64,000 nucleotides of DNA, from assembly GCF_937616625.2 (NCBI RefSeq), contig NC_065570.1:40989665-41053664 (forward strand), written 5' to 3'. The position numbers and the translations under genes were made by a program. Source of the DNA: Mercurialis annua. Lineage: Eukaryota > Streptophyta > Magnoliopsida > Malpighiales > Euphorbiaceae. Below the pieces are notes generated by a model. That model had not been told where the DNA came from. It did no database searches and saw only the letters and a list, made by a program, of their open reading frames with translations. Positions 35,579-48,787 of this stretch are shown here, piece after piece (position 1 is the first letter of the stretch; each line of letters begins with the position of its first letter).

Positions 35579-38500
35579 GTAATACCCCGAGTTTTCAAAC
35601 TTGTTTTGGTAGTTTGGTTGTTCGTATAAAGTTCGGTTTGTGATGGACTTTGGTCGTGTTTTCGCTTCAACATGTTCTCGTTGTGATTCCGACTTATTTT
35701 CGGATTGATTTATGTTCGGTTAGCATATGTGGTACCTTGGTTGTGTCATGTTGAGTGACTTATGTGTACCCCTTGAGCCTTTAAGTATTTGATCTTGAAT
35801 TGATTTATTTTCGGGTTGTTATCGAAACAATGTTCACATGTTTTTTCAATCTGTCATGCTATAGTAAAACGCTAATATCTCCTAAATGAACCGTCGGATC
35901 GGGCCGCCCTATGGATATTTGTCCCTATAGAGGATTGTCTTTCATTCGACCATTCGAATCGTCGTTTTGACCTTTTTTGGGGTCAAGCGGACCTATATCT
36001 GGACCTGTTGGGTAGAACCGTTCGTATGTCCGGTCAACTATGTTTTTTTGTTGTGGCAGTGAGTCAACCGGTTCTATGACCAGTTTTGCCCTGTAGAACA
36101 GGCCGTAGGCTGGTTCACTTCGTATTTGCCAATAAAAACTCTATTTTGCGACCAAATCAACCCCCTTTCTAAACCCTAAACTCATTTCTAAACTATTTGC
36201 AGTCGTTTTCCTCTCAAATCTTGGTGATTCAAACATTTGTTAAGTGTTTAATCCATCTCTTTTCATTCCAAATCTTTGATTCATCACTTGATTCGATTAG
36301 TGGTTCATCTTGTCTTTTGATTCCGTTCTTATAATGTTGGATTTACCTTGTTTCTGAGATTTTCTTACTCTTTGGATTGACAAGATATCTAATCCTTTCT
36401 AATCTCTATTGTTGCGAATTAAGTGTGATGTGGTTATCGTTTGTGTTGTATTTTTGAGATGTATGTTGTTGTGGCTTTTGGTTGTATGTTTAGTTGCTGA
36501 TTTATTCTTGATCTAGAAATGATATATCATATTTGAATTTTCAAGGCATATTGATTTGTTAAGGTAATTGATTATGCTTGGTTTGTCTTCGTTTCGTTTA
36601 TGTGTGTATATGGGTTTCATTTAAATTAAAATGTTTGGGCTGCCCGTAATCCAATTGCTATGATACTATTGTTTGGATTTCAATTATGTCAATTCATATT
36701 AGGAAGGTTAGGACTATTAATGTGTTATTTTGTTATACCTTGTTAATTTGTACGCCTTTGGTTTGTTATTGAATCTGAATTGAGTTATCTAATTGCTAGT
36801 TCATGTGTGGTTTAGAATTATGGATTCATTTGGATATCGTAAATTGTTTGGTTGCTTTGATTTGTTCAAGCATGATTATAGGGCTGAGTTGCATGTCTTT
36901 GTGATTCATAATTGTTGGGCTATCTATTGTTGTTTGGAATTCAGGTTTGGTGATTGTTAAATGAGTTGGTATGTTGATGAATGCCTATAAATTGTTTTGC
37001 TTAATTTAAATGTTTAGGGCTGTTTTGTATAATGTTTTTAGGATAATATTATACTTGGATTGTGGTGTTCATTTCATGCTGGTTTATGCCTTCACTAAGC
37101 TAAGAAATGTTGTGTTTTGCCATTCTCTATTTTTTATGTATGAGATTGATGTTTAGTTTGGTTATTGGCATTGATTGGGCATGAGGAATACACTTATGAT
37201 TAATTTGTTTCCTAAGACATGTTCTGACTTATGTTGTCTTTTAAAGCGTGTTGGTTCATTATGGTTTTTTATCAAACACTTTGTTGCGTGTTGATTAATT
37301 GGTTGGTTAAGTGATATTGAGTTCCTTGCTTTTCAAACTTGGGTTTTAAATTATTAATTGATTTCGGATTTTAAATATTGATTTACAATTTGGTTATGTT
37401 GGGTCGGTCAGACTTGGATCGCCCGACATATGAGATAAGTTTGGAAGTCTTAGTTGACTCGCCTAAGTACCATTTTGGTTTTTGAATTGTTTTATCAAGT
37501 TGCTTGAAAAGGTTTATGGATTATGTTTTCAAGTGGAACTCAATAGGACTTAACTTGTTATATGACTTTGGTTATGGGTTGAGTATGAGTATGTACTTTG
37601 TATTGGCTTATATCTTAGCATTGATTTTGGTGTTGTGCTAGTCCTATGTGGTGTCTAATACTCCATAGAGTTGGGATATATTTTAGTTCTAGTTTATGCT
37701 TTCTTAAACTTGTCGATTGTTCGTGCGTCAAAGTTGAACCAGGTTTAGTTCCTTGTCAGTTTGTCACGGGGATAGCTAATAGTGAGTTTATAATTACTAT
37801 TTACCGATTTATTAAGTAAATTGTTATTTTGTTTTATATATATACTACGCATATTTTGAACTATTTTATCATTATCGCTATTAGTTAGAACATGCTATCT
37901 AATGGGCATCCTTAGTACCGCATGCGCACCAGTTTGATTTTGGTAAGGTATGATATGGTTAGGTTAACTCGGTGGTAGCCTAGCTCTCGGGACCTAGTAG
38001 AGTAACTCGGTGTAGTTCAGCTCTCGGGACTCTGGTTATAGATTAAGTGCAGTCGGTGGTAACTCGGTGTAACTCAGCTCTCGGGATCAGGCCTTTTGAA
38101 TTAAACTATACAAATTAGAATATTTGTGTTTTAGGGTTCCAACTATTAATCGAAATGCATATATAAAATATTTTAACTATTTTTAAAGGTTTTTCACTTA
38201 ATAAATATAAATAGTGGTATGAACTCATCTCAGAATATCTGATCCCGTTGTTTACCCCATTTTCCAGGTTTATAATTTTGAGCGAGTCAGCTGGTATCCG
38301 ATTCTTTATTTTCCTCGGAAGTTTTCTTTATTTGAATAAAGTTGTCAAACTTATTTTACTCTTATACCGCAGTAGTAGTTAGAAATCTCTCTAATTTGTT
38401 GTCGGATTGGTCCGACTAATTTTATTATTATTTTGACATTATATTTGTTAACTCTAGTTTTATTATTTATGTCATGTCTAGAGACTCGGAGTTGACCGAG

Positions 38501-38680
38501 CATTTATTATTTAATTGTTGATATTATAAGCTGTTAAAATAAGGTTGGAGTCTCGGTTGCCCCGAGCATTGGTTTTTTTTGCAGGTTTTTGTGTTTGTAT
38601 GTTATTCGTAAGGTTAGTTACAAGTTTCGGCGTATCCATACGCATATCCTAACGCCGGTTGCGGTCCATGAAATTGGGTC
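35579..38680 (+). repeat. Ty3/gypsy-type 3' LTR, about 3.1 kb
   Basis: Starts TGTAATACCCCGAG after a PPT and ends near GCCGGTTGCGG...GGGTCGT, the same 3' LTR end block seen at 58322-58354. Internal landmarks: gcatgcgcaccagtttgatt (about 37921) and ccgcagtagtagttag (about 38368). The last bases merge into the right MITE arm, so the exact 3' end is uncertain. The rest of the element is missing. Confidence 0.7.
37965..38088. repeat. LTR box repeats
   Basis: Three copies of AACTCGGTG-n-AGCTCTCGGGA at about 37966, 38003 and 38060. They occupy the same LTR location as the unrelated boxes in the other two gypsy-type LTRs of the window. Confidence 0.8.
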
Positions 38681-38768
38681 GTAAATAAATGTCAACTTTT
38701 AAAAATCGTGATTAAAATAAAATTATATGTAAAGTTGGTGATTTTTATATAACTAACCTTATAATTTA

Positions 38769-39940
38769 AGATTGCATTGCAAATTCCAATTTTGTATTCT
38801 TTGAATTAGCAATTTACTTACAAATGTCAACCAGAGCAATGTCGTAATATTTAGGAATTGTTTTTAAAATCCAGTGATTTAAAAAATTATTTGTAGTTAC
38901 ATAAAAAACGTTGAAACTTATAACATATACGTTTGAACAGTAGGTCCGTAATATTAAATTACTTTGGGGGTGATTTAAGAATTTGTGATACTGTACTATT
39001 TAGGAAAATCTCTTACAGTTATTATGTTTATTATGCCTCTAATTAGGAGAGTAACAAAAAATCTCATATGATATGCACAATTTAAATCTGATTCCACCTG
39101 CCAAAATTAATTTTTCTTTTTTATAAACAAATAATTCCACAAAATATATTCCATTATTATTTCCTTAGACCAACCATATCAAAAGATGCTTTGATAAAAA
39201 AAAACATATATTATAATGAAAATCAGTGTCATCCGTGTGAACATTGAGTTGGGATCAAATTGAATAATTGATTCTTGATTTCTTGACATATGGAGATCTA
39301 AATTGTTTAAAGCAATCAATAACTTAAACATAAAACTAATATGCTGAATATATTATTTAAATGTAAGATCAGAATCTTTATGGTAAAATTAAAAAAAAAA
39401 AGATGTTTGAACTTTTCATAAAATGTTAATTAGTGTTTAATTTTCTTTTTGGTGTTTTAATTTTTTAAAGATGTATCAAATGAATATTTTATCCTATTCG
39501 ATCATTGTAATACTAATTAGGCTAAAAATAACATTTAAATCTATTGATATTTTTTTATTTTAATTTATATACACAAGTATATTATCAAATTTATATTTTT
39601 ATAAATATGATGCAAAAATTTAAATAAAAAAAGGATTTATTTTTATCATTTTGCACACATATAACCGAAAATAATTGAAAATATTTATTTGATATATTTT
39701 AAAAAGTAAAAAATTAATGGAAAAATAAAATTTGAAAATTTGAAAAAATAGTACAATATATATTTCAAAAAATAAACATAAAATGAGAAGGAAAAAGCCA
39801 TCTGGATGATGATGACAATAGGTTTACATCATGATGATGATTGGTCCAAGGATTACACCCAAAGAAACTTTAAAAAATAAAAATGTTTCAAAAAAAACTT
39901 CCAACAAACAAACCAAAACTTTTAAACTCTTAATATAATT
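38769..39940. other. intergenic DNA upstream of the pirin gene
   Basis: AT-rich and without genes. The last few hundred bases probably contain the pirin promoter; apart from the TATA box no named element was recognised. Confidence 0.5.
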
Positions 39941-39943
39941 TCC

Positions 39944-39951
39944 TATATAAA
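39944..39951 (+). promoter_or_regulatory. TATA box of the pirin gene
   Basis: TATATAAA, about 198 bp before the chosen ATG. This implies transcription start near 39975 and a leader of about 165 nt. Confidence 0.65.
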
Positions 39952-40141
39952 CCCCATAACATCACCTTTGCTTCAGAATTTCTATATATCCATTAACATT
40001 TACCAAAACAACTCTTGTGCTTGATTGTGTTATAAATTTACAATAGCTTTATATAACAAGTTATTGTTTAGATTATACCCAACAACAACTACCAAGAAAA
40101 GTTGTATCAAATTCAAGAAAGTTTTTGCTTGTTATAATACC

Positions 40142-41591
40142 ATGTCTTCTGCTTCTGATCATGATCAATCCATTGGTTTTAATGAACCAAGAATTGTGAC
40201 CAAGAAAGTCCTTGCTAAGCCTCAACATGAAGGTGATGGTGCTGTGGTTAGGAGGGGCATTGGATGGTAATCATTTTTTTGATTTGTTTTTCAGATTCTG
40301 ATTTCTGGGTTGTTGTTTTCTTGAAATTTTGTTATGTGGGTACTCATCAATTTTAATTCTTTGCAGCCATGAATTGAGGTTCTTGGATCCTTTTCTGATG
40401 CTGGATGATTTTTCAGTGAGTGCTCCTGCTGGTTTTCCTGATCATCCACATAGAGGTTCTTCAAACATTCCCATCCATTTTATTTCTTCTTCTTTTTTAC
40501 AGATTGGGATCTTTTTATACTAATATTAGAATTTGCTTGTTAACAGGGTTTGAGACTGTTACATACATGCTTCAGGTAGTGTAGATTTTGGTTAAAAGTT
40601 TAGTTCAAGAATCTGATTTTGGTTAAAAATAAGAAACTAATGTGAAATGGAATAATCAGGGGGGCATCACTCATCAAGATTTTGCAGGCCATAAGGGTAC
40701 CATTCACACTGGAGATGTGCAGGTCAATCAATTTTGTCTTTTCTTTTACTCATTCATTTTTTTTTATTAAATTATGTGCTCATTTCTTTAGTCTATTTTA
40801 TTTATCTGCAGTGGATGACAGCAGGCAGAGGTATAATTCACTCAGAAATGCCTGCTGGTGAGGGAGTACAGAATGGCTTACAGCTTTGGATCAATCTTTC
40901 TTCTCAAGACAAAATGTAAGCAATTTCAGCCATAATAATACTCTTCATTTATTTGCAGCTAACATCATAAAAGATTTAGTCTTTAAAGATGTTCAAATGT
41001 CAACTTGAATAAATTTCTACATTTTAAATTCATGTAGTGAATAAATTGATTCAGTTGCTTGAAACACATGGAACCTTGAACTCATAATTGGTTCATTATT
41101 GCAGGATTGAACCAAGGTATCAAGAACTATTAAGCGAGGACATAAAATATGCAGAGAAAGACGGGGTTGAAGTTCGAATACTGGCAGGAGAATCGATGGG
41201 CGTAAGGTCTCCAGTTTACACCAGAACGCCAACAATGTACTTGGATTTCACTCTAAAACCGAAAACTCAAATGCATCAAAGTATTCCAGAATCATGGAAT
41301 GCATTCGTGTACATCATCGAAGGCGAAGGAGCATTTGGCGTCAAAAACACTTCAGTTGTAGCAGCTCATCATGTTCTAGTTCTGAGCTCCGGAGATGGTT
41401 TAAGCATTTGGAACAAATCCTCGTCGAAGACATTAAGATTCGTGCTAGTTGCAGGGCAGCCGATTAACGAGCCAATAGTTCAGCACGGACCTTTTGTGAT
41501 GAACACAAAGGAGGAAATTGATCAGACAATTCAAGATTATCATTACAACAGAAATGGATTTGAAATGGGAAAGTATTGGAATTCTAAGTGA
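40142..41591 (+). CDS. pirin family protein (cupin, iron-binding)
   Basis: Six exons can be joined with GT-AG introns: 40142-40266, 40367-40455, 40547-40575, 40660-40722, 40812-40915, 41105-41591. The total is 897 nt, 298 residues, the usual pirin length. The start MSSASDHDQS is chosen because upstream residues in the same frame are not pirin-like. Exon 1 gives the conserved IVTKKVLAKPQHEGDGAVV. Iron ligands of pirins are all present: FPDHPHRG (two His, exon 2 end) and RGIIHSE (His and Glu, exon 5). The C-terminal cupin half is in exon 6 (PVYTRTPTMYLDF, ESWNAFVYIIEGEGAFG, GPFVMNTKEEID). Plant pirins are linked to stress and hormone signalling, and some pirins have quercetinase activity; which applies here is unknown. 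No disruption is visible. Gene family sure, exact orthology not. Confidence 0.95.
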
Positions 41592-41607
41592 AAGAAAGTT
41601 GGAAGAA

Positions 41608-41613
41608 AATAAA
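41608..41613 (+). terminator. possible poly(A) signal of the pirin gene
   Basis: AATAAA, 17 bases after the stop codon. Plant signals are loose, so the true cleavage site may be farther downstream. Confidence 0.45.
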
Positions 41614-42097
41614 CAAAGATACCATGTTTATGAATGTCTTTATCAGTCAAAAATGTTCCATTTTTATAAAATAGCAATCAAATATGTTCTAGAATATCTA
41701 CAAGCTGCTAGAGTAGCAAAGTCAATGATGGATCAGCTCATCTTAGTTGATCTTTCCAATTTAAAAGTTTTTTGTTGTGGTAGTTGAAGCTTATTAATCA
41801 ATTACATTTTTTTGTGTTTTCAATTTATTTTCTTGTTGAATTAATGTTCTTATCATTTACTTTCTTATATGTTGTATGATAGTAGTAGATATTGGGTTCC
41901 CATTCATATACTACTACACCCCCCACTCCTACTTTAATTACTTCCACTGGTGCTGTTTGATATTAGTGTTTGGTTTAAAAATGTGTTTTTTTTATTTATT
42001 TATCTATTTTTTAAATATATATTTATTTACCTACAGTTTTTATAACACAAAATAGAACATTTTATCATTGTCCAAAGACAGTCCTAAACGAATCATT
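41614..42097. other. 3' UTR and intergenic DNA
   Basis: Likely pirin 3' UTR followed by AT-rich spacer. An open frame at 41518-41787 overlaps the pirin stop and is not a gene. Confidence 0.5.
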
Positions 42098-42391
42098 TGA
42101 TGATCAAACTTTGATTCATTTCAATATGATTACCAGACTCTAATTTTGTTTCAACCGTAGATTTTTCGTCCAAAAATATATACGTGGCAGCTAGATTTGT
42201 TTTCATTAAAAGCTTATCATATGTTCACAATTTGATCCAAAGTTTCTGATGAAATTAAATTATGCATAATAAGTTTTCAAAAAAAAAAAACATCCGATAG
42301 CCATGTGGCAAAAATGAGTACAATTCGGCTAGGAATACCTGATGAAATTAGACTTTAATAACCGAAACAAATTAAAATTTGATCACCATAA
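42098..42391. mobile_element. small inverted-repeat MITE
   Basis: The left GATGATCAAACTTTGATTCA and the complement of the right end (GTGATCAAATTTTAATTTG) form imperfect inverted repeats of about 50 bp, both continuing to TCTAATTT. No clear target duplication was found. It lies between two convergent genes. Confidence 0.55.
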
Positions 42392-42909
42392 TACAACAAT
42401 ATGCTAATTTAGACTCCATTACCGGGGAAGAGCGATTACAGTTAAAAAGAAACAATCTAAACTTTAAATTATACAACAGACTTGTACCAACAAAATACAC
42501 AATAGAGCTTGTTGCAATAAATTTACAGATACAACCCAACTATAAGTTCCTTCTTGCTATAAAAAATCCAGTGACTTCAAAAAAAGAAAAAAAGAAAATC
42601 CAGTGGCTGCTGAATAGCAGAACTAACAAATACAATTACTATGAATGACCCTTAAACATTATACAGCCTCACCAAGTAAAGAAAAACTGTTTGCTTTACT
42701 ATGAGTTATTACAGAATTCTAAACCACAAAAATTCTGACTGCCCTTTTTGTATTGAACTAAACAATTTCATTTCTATAATCTTTTTTTAAATTATTTTCC
42801 AATTAAAGAAGCTTGAACACAAATCATAAAGAAGGGAACAAATAAAACAACCAACCATGAAAAGGACCCCTCAACTTGTACAACTTTTGTCGACGAGAAA
42901 GATGAGAGT
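42392..42909. other. spacer and RABA5 3' UTR
   Basis: AT-rich sequence. The part next to 42910 is probably the 3' UTR of the minus-strand Rab gene. The open frame at 42379-42648 is not supported. Confidence 0.5.
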
Positions 42910-45900
42910 TCACCTGGAGCAGCACGACGATAAATAGCTTTGGGATTGTTTTGATCCATCACTATTGTTAACGAGGGTTACCCTGTTCAACGACAATTCT
43001 GCTTTGTATGTATCTGAATTCAAAACCTTCCGGCTCACGTTGTTATAAATCTCGCGAATAACTATCTCAAAAGCCTTTTTAACGTTTGTTGAGTCAAGGG
43101 CCGATGTCTCCATGAAGAACAATCCTTCTGCTTCAGCAAGGCTTTTACCTTCCTCGACACTCACGTCCCTGATGTTTCCCAAATCACACTTGTTGCCCAC
43201 CAACATCCTTGCGACAGTTGTATCAGAATGAGCTGCATCATTTTTCAGGTAAATTGATCCATCAGATGTCTATTTCAAAAGTTAGAATGAAATACCGACG
43301 CCCAAATGGAACATAGTTAAAAGTTAATTGATGATCAAACCTGTACTTTAGAAAACTAGAATAAAATAAATCTTTTCATGCATCTGAAAAGAAACATTCA
43401 CTACTAAAAAATATAAGGTATGATAAATAATTTTGATTACCGGATAGATAAAAAATCTATTATCGACGTACAACAGTGAGTTATAGTCCACGTAAAGAAG
43501 ACAACTCATCAACAATAAAAAAAACAAAAACTAATAAATACCCCAGCAATTTGTAACCAGCACTTTTATTCATTTAAATATTGAACAAAGGCATAACATA
43601 CAGCCGATGTGGTCCTCGGTCACCTTACTTTATGACATGATGAACTTCATGGTCATGTCGTCTAAGATTGACAACAATAAAATTAAAGTGACGGCATTGA
43701 TTTTTGGTGAAATAATATCAAAGTTGAAGAATTTAAATGTTATAAATCAAAGAAAAAAGACTGATAGGAGAGAGAAGGAAGTCGAGGGATTATCAACGCA
43801 AATCATCCCAATTTTTAAGATCCAAATTTAATATGTTTCCAGAGCTCAAGGAACAAAGTCTAAGCACTACACTTGGTAACTAATCAATTTGTGGATATAC
43901 GAAAAATGGCAAAACTACTCTTCATTAACACAAAGAATTCAACTTGCAGGCCCAGATGCCAGATGCATAAAGGAGCGTGATCAAATGAAGTTTCAATAAG
44001 TAAGCATGTGAATGTAAGACTTTATATATTTGCTTTCACTCCAATCCTCAGGTCAAGACTTGGTGCCCAAAGTGAAACTACTCCCATGAAGTGCTAGTTT
44101 GTGAAGCATTGGTTTCACTGCCTATTTTTAAAAGGATAAGGATCATCTCTAGTGATTGAACATGACCTATGTTCAATCAATCTACACTCTTCATTATAAA
44201 TTAGTGCAGAAGGATTCCAAAAAAGTTCTTTACATTATGCACAACTAACATATAACAGCTGCAAATTCTTGATGGCTAAGACTTTTTCATAATGATCAAT
44301 TAGTCTGAATCCTAGCAATATCATATATATAAGCTACAACTAAATGTAGATTTTCATAGCATGACAAGTTCTCCTTTTTGTTTTTTGTTTTTTGGAACAT
44401 TGATAGTATGACAACTTAAAGATTGATTGGATAAGAAAGACTGAAATTTAAAGGTAGGGAGCCCAAGTGCTAGAGAGAAATTGACCTTGAAAATGGTAGT
44501 CAGTAGTGCCATGAATCCAAGACAGATACGCCAACAGTAAATTAACAAACTCATTTTCACTCCTAATGAATCCTATTAGGAAAACAAATTCCATACTATG
44601 TTATAAGTATGAGATACAAACATTAAATTCCGCACATCAAGCTGAAACCTTCTTTGCTCAGTGCTCATGATTGAATTATTCTACATATTTAGAAGCTAAA
44701 AAGAAATATATGTCTTCATTGTGTTGGAGAACCTAAAACTCTAAGAATATGGAGGGGCAAAGCATAGAAATAGTTAAACCAAATCACTTGTTGAGCCTGC
44801 CAGCGGCTGTGTGTGTTAGAACACTAACCCACATAAAATGGTTCATTTGGTTAAACTCCCCAATTCATATTTTGCAGAGGTAGAAATCTCAACTTGAAGA
44901 ACTTTGTTTGAAACGCTACAAGATGCACAACCTGTCTACTCTACAAATTCAGCAGCCTAGACATATTTGCTACAAACTCTTGACATAAGAAACGAGTGAA
45001 TCTGATACAAAATGATGTGATCTCACAACTTCGCTCAAGCATAGCAGGAAAAGTTCGGATGCACACTTCACTGAAGATCAAACAACGTTCACACTGCTAT
45101 ATGTGTCTCTACCATACTTTAACGCTCAAATTTTTTAATTATAAATGGACTAAGTAAATAAAAACCAAGTACATGAGTACCATGCATGAATGTTTTGCAT
45201 GGCTGAGGAGTTCTTTAATCTTATAAATAAAAGCATACTGCTACACCTCAACTACTAGATTTCACGAAAAACACTAAATGCTGAAACATGGAAATAGGCA
45301 CCACGGAACTGTTTTTTTGAAAGTTTTCAGTTGCACATCGTAAAATAGTTCAGTTTCCATAGTAGGATGTTTCTGTGAAGCACATGCTCAAACCTAGAGA
45401 ATTATATCAGACAAGCTCTAATATTGTATTAGTATAACACGACAAATGTAATTTCTGAATAAGCATATGTTTTGTTATTCAAGGTGCTACTGAATTTTTT
45501 ACTTGAAACAAGAAAGTTTTTCTCCACGGGATAGATGGTTCCTCACTAAGCAATTGACTATTTGACATGTGCAAGAAATCTTTATCAAGACAACCTCAGA
45601 TTTTTCTCCTACTTCAACACAACCTCACATGGTAATACATCCACAGCAATAGTTGGCTGTTAAAAGTGAGCTACATCCATTTCTTCCCTTTCACCTATTT
45701 GGTTTGCTATTGAAATCTAATTGAATTACCAACAAATAAGCATAGCTCAAAAAGTATTAGCACATTATGGCGCTCTGCCAGCTATTTATTGAGATATGAT
45801 ATGACTTACTAAAAATAATTAAAGATGACATTTTCAAATTTTATCATTGGAGCACAATTTGGCTGAACAGCATTAATTGCCTGGATGCAGAATTTATCGA

Positions 45901-46919
45901 ATATGCTAATTCGACACCACCATAATTAAATTAAACAGCCCCACATTATCTGTTGGAGTTGGACTAACTACTGAAGAATTTCCCACTTAAGCAACAAGCA
46001 CCAAAATAGCAATATCCAAAAATGCATATCATCTAAAGCAATGCAACAAAAAGAACATAAAAATAGAACAGAATTAGCATACCAGAATAAATGATGCAGT
46101 CAAAAGCATTAATCAGCAAAGAAAATAGAAGAAGCAAAAATGTGAGCAATTACCAAATGCTCGCAAACTTCTTTAAAAAGAGGTTAATTTGGTAGCTTTT
46201 TCTCACTTAAGCCTTACAAATCTATTATTGGAACTTCAGATCCATAAAAACTACACCATAGGAACCATAAATCAACAAAAAAACACCCAAATGAAGCAAA
46301 TATATTTATGAACTCATTAGATAAAACATGCTCACTAGATCATTAACTCAATAAAGAAAATCCACAAGCAAAAGAAAACCCAAAAGGGTACTCATCAAAC
46401 AAACCCAAATACTAACAAAAAGATAGTACAAGCTCATTAAGCCACTGAAAAACACAACAATGGATCAGCATTTTAAATACCCACATAATCTTTTAAACCA
46501 ATAAACAAAACCCTTAAATGGGTAGTCATCAAATCAACTAAATCTGAATGAACCAACCAAAAAAAAAGGAAAAAAAAAGACTTACTTTTGAGCTCATCAA
46601 GCCAACGACCAACACTTTCAAAAGTGGTACGGCGACTAATATCATAAACAATGAGAGCACCAACAGCACCTCTATAGTAAGCAGAAGTAACAGCACGGAA
46701 CCTTTCTTGGCCAGCAGTGTCCCAAATCTGAGCTTTCACTTCTTTCCCATCAATCTCCATGCTTTGAGTTTGAAACTCTACACCTATGGTTGCTTTGGAG
46801 TGTAAATTGAACTCATTTCTGGCATATCTGGACAGCAGATTTGACTTCCCAACAGCCGAGTCTCCTATTATCACCACCTTGAATAGATACTCCTCTCCCC
46901 CCTCGTCGTCCGATGACAT
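42910..46919 (-). CDS. RABA5: Rab GTPase, RABA5 subclade
   Basis: Two exons: 46919-46586 (ATG at 46919) and 43232-42910, joined at CTC AAA A | CT CAT with GT donor and AG acceptor. Total 657 nt, 218 residues. G-protein motifs: P-loop GDSAVGKSN, effector loop [25 protein letters not shown]. The C terminus ends SSCCSR, a di-Cys geranylgeranylation signal. The N terminus [14 protein letters not shown] and the [13 protein letters not shown] tail are typical of RABA5c/d/e (ARA4 group). These act in trafficking at the trans-Golgi/recycling endosome; RABA5c marks cell-edge compartments in Arabidopsis. The frame is open upstream to 47060, but family alignment supports 46919. All catalytic positions appear intact. 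The split after ...LDELK is usual for RABA genes, while the 3.35-kb intron is long. The exact paralogue is uncertain. Confidence 0.96.
43233..46585 (-). other. single intron of the RABA5 gene, 3,353 bp
   Basis: Donor GTAAGT next to 46586, acceptor TGATGCAG next to 43232. No second gene, conserved exon or clear transposon was recognised inside. Open frames at 43607-43831 and 44354-44560 lack domains. Confidence 0.85.
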
Positions 46920-47090
46920 GCTTTCTTGCTGATACGGTGTGTCGTTTCCAAGAGAAAAAGACAGACAGGAAGGCGGAGAGGCTGTAATGTAATGGGTAGT
47001 CAAGCTGGCAAAGACAAACTGCGCATGAAGTGGGACTGATGATGCTATTAAAAGGCTCACTTTTATTAATTTCTTTTGTAATATTGCATG

Positions 47091-47097
47091 TTTTATA
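47091..47097 (-). promoter_or_regulatory. TATA box of the RABA5 gene
   Basis: TATAAAA on the minus strand, about 172 bp before the ATG. Confidence 0.5.
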
Positions 47098-47099
47098 GA

Positions 47100-48787
47100 A
47101 AATTATTAAAAAAAATTGAAAAATTGGATTTGGTGTTTAGTTCTAATATTTTTAAATTTAAAAAATTAAAAATTGTTAATAATTTTTCATATTATAACTA
47201 ATTATTGGAAAAAACGAAAAAGATGTTTTTCTATTTTTCCTTTATTAAAAATAATTTTTAAAAAATACAATTTTCTAATTGATATTTTTATCTAACAAAT
47301 TTAAAAAAATACTAAAAAAATAATTTAAGAATTTAACAACGAAGAATCACTATTTATTCAATCTAATTATTGATACCATTAACAAGCACTTACATGTAAA
47401 AATTGTCACAGTTTATAACTTTGTAGTTAAAAAACACTTAAACCGGCCCTAAACCGCTCCTTGAATGTTTCAGACCGTTTTCAAAAATTAACACTACATT
47501 TATTAGAAAAGGGTTTGGCTTTCGAATTTAAATAAATTATTTTTAATTTTTTAGTTAATTGAATTTTAACATTTGTATACCAAAATCAAATAAGTTATTT
47601 ATGTCAACTAAATTTCAATTTTTTTTTCAAAAAAGAGTCTTGCATTATAAATAGACAATATTTAGCTTAGATTAAAAGAGTTCGGAATCTAATTTAAACA
47701 AAAATGATTTGTTTGACCTCGAGGCATATGTTCGAAAAATTTATTTATTGCATAATTTTATATGTATCTATTATTTTATTTTATTTAAATTTTATATTAG
47801 ATTTTATTTGAGTTTAGTAATTTGAATTGAATAGAAATTAGTATAATTTTTGTAAAAAAATTTGCTTAAATAAAATTTTCATCTAATAAAATAATAAATT
47901 ATATAAAATCCGTCATTTAAACTATGACCGTCTAATAAAAAGTTAAAATAAGTATTATTTTAAAAATAATTTTGTAAATTTTCATCATTATGGTGATAAT
48001 TGTTTTACTATTTTATTATATTAAATTGTTTTATGACTTTAAAAGTTTATTATATCCAAATAGTAAAATCTTTAAGTTAATAAATTTAAAATGCACCTAT
48101 TTAATAAAGTTTATAGATTTTAAACAGTCAATTCTAATGGTGATATGTTTTAGATTATAAAAATTTAAAATTTAACTTTTCTATAATTTTAAAGGCATGC
48201 TATGATTTTGATAAAATTGATGATTATTATAGTATGATGCTATGATTGCACATGCTATTTATAATTTATTAATTTTATTATTTTATCATTTAAATAATAG
48301 AATTTTTTTTATCTAGATTAAGACTTTCATCACATAAATTCATGATAAGTTCTTCTTTTCCAAAAATTAAATAATTAATCCTAAAGATATCTATATTGTT
48401 TTATTATTGAATTTTAATGACTGAATTGTGATTGGTTTTATTTTAATTATTGAATTTAAATCTATTGCAACTGACAATATTTGGTCAAAATGCCAATGTG
48501 GCAGTCGATTTTTCCACATGGCGATCATTTGTTACTTTTGCTATCCTAGAAACTTGTTATTTATACATAATATTAATTATAAATTAAAATTTGATAATCA
48601 AATTAAAATAAATTAAAAATTTAATCATTAAAATACAAAAAATTAGATAATTTAAATATTCTCAAAATGAATTACCTTTGGAGAGCTCTTTTTCTTTTCT
48701 CTCTCAATTCTTTTGAATCCGTTTTTTTCCATTATCACAATAATTTTTCTTTTCATCTTGCATTTATTTTATAGTTAGTTTTTTGGT
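47100..48787. other. AT-rich intergenic DNA
   Basis: Very AT-rich with many homopolymer runs and no coding or repeat structure that could be bounded. It includes the probable upstream region of the RABA5 gene. Confidence 0.5.

Larger units (their letters stand above)
34775..38759. mobile_element. Mutator-like inverted-repeat element split by an LTR element
   Basis: The left arm begins GGGTTAGTTACATAAAAAAT and the complement of the right arm begins AGGTTAGTTATATAAAAAT. The arms match imperfectly for about 90 bp (TTTTATTTTAATCA, GACATTTA). A perfect 9-bp duplication tataattta flanks the pair (34766-34774 and 38760-38768). The arms are separated by an LTR with a PPT, so an original small element received a later retroelement. 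Confidence 0.85.

Noticed and set aside
35306..35643. Hydrophobic open frames before the LTR at 35579
   Set aside because: Leu/Phe-rich because of T-rich DNA; no start context, domain or conservation evidence.
42379..42648. Small plus-strand frame between pirin and RABA5
   Set aside because: Starts inside the MITE and has low-complexity, A-rich composition.
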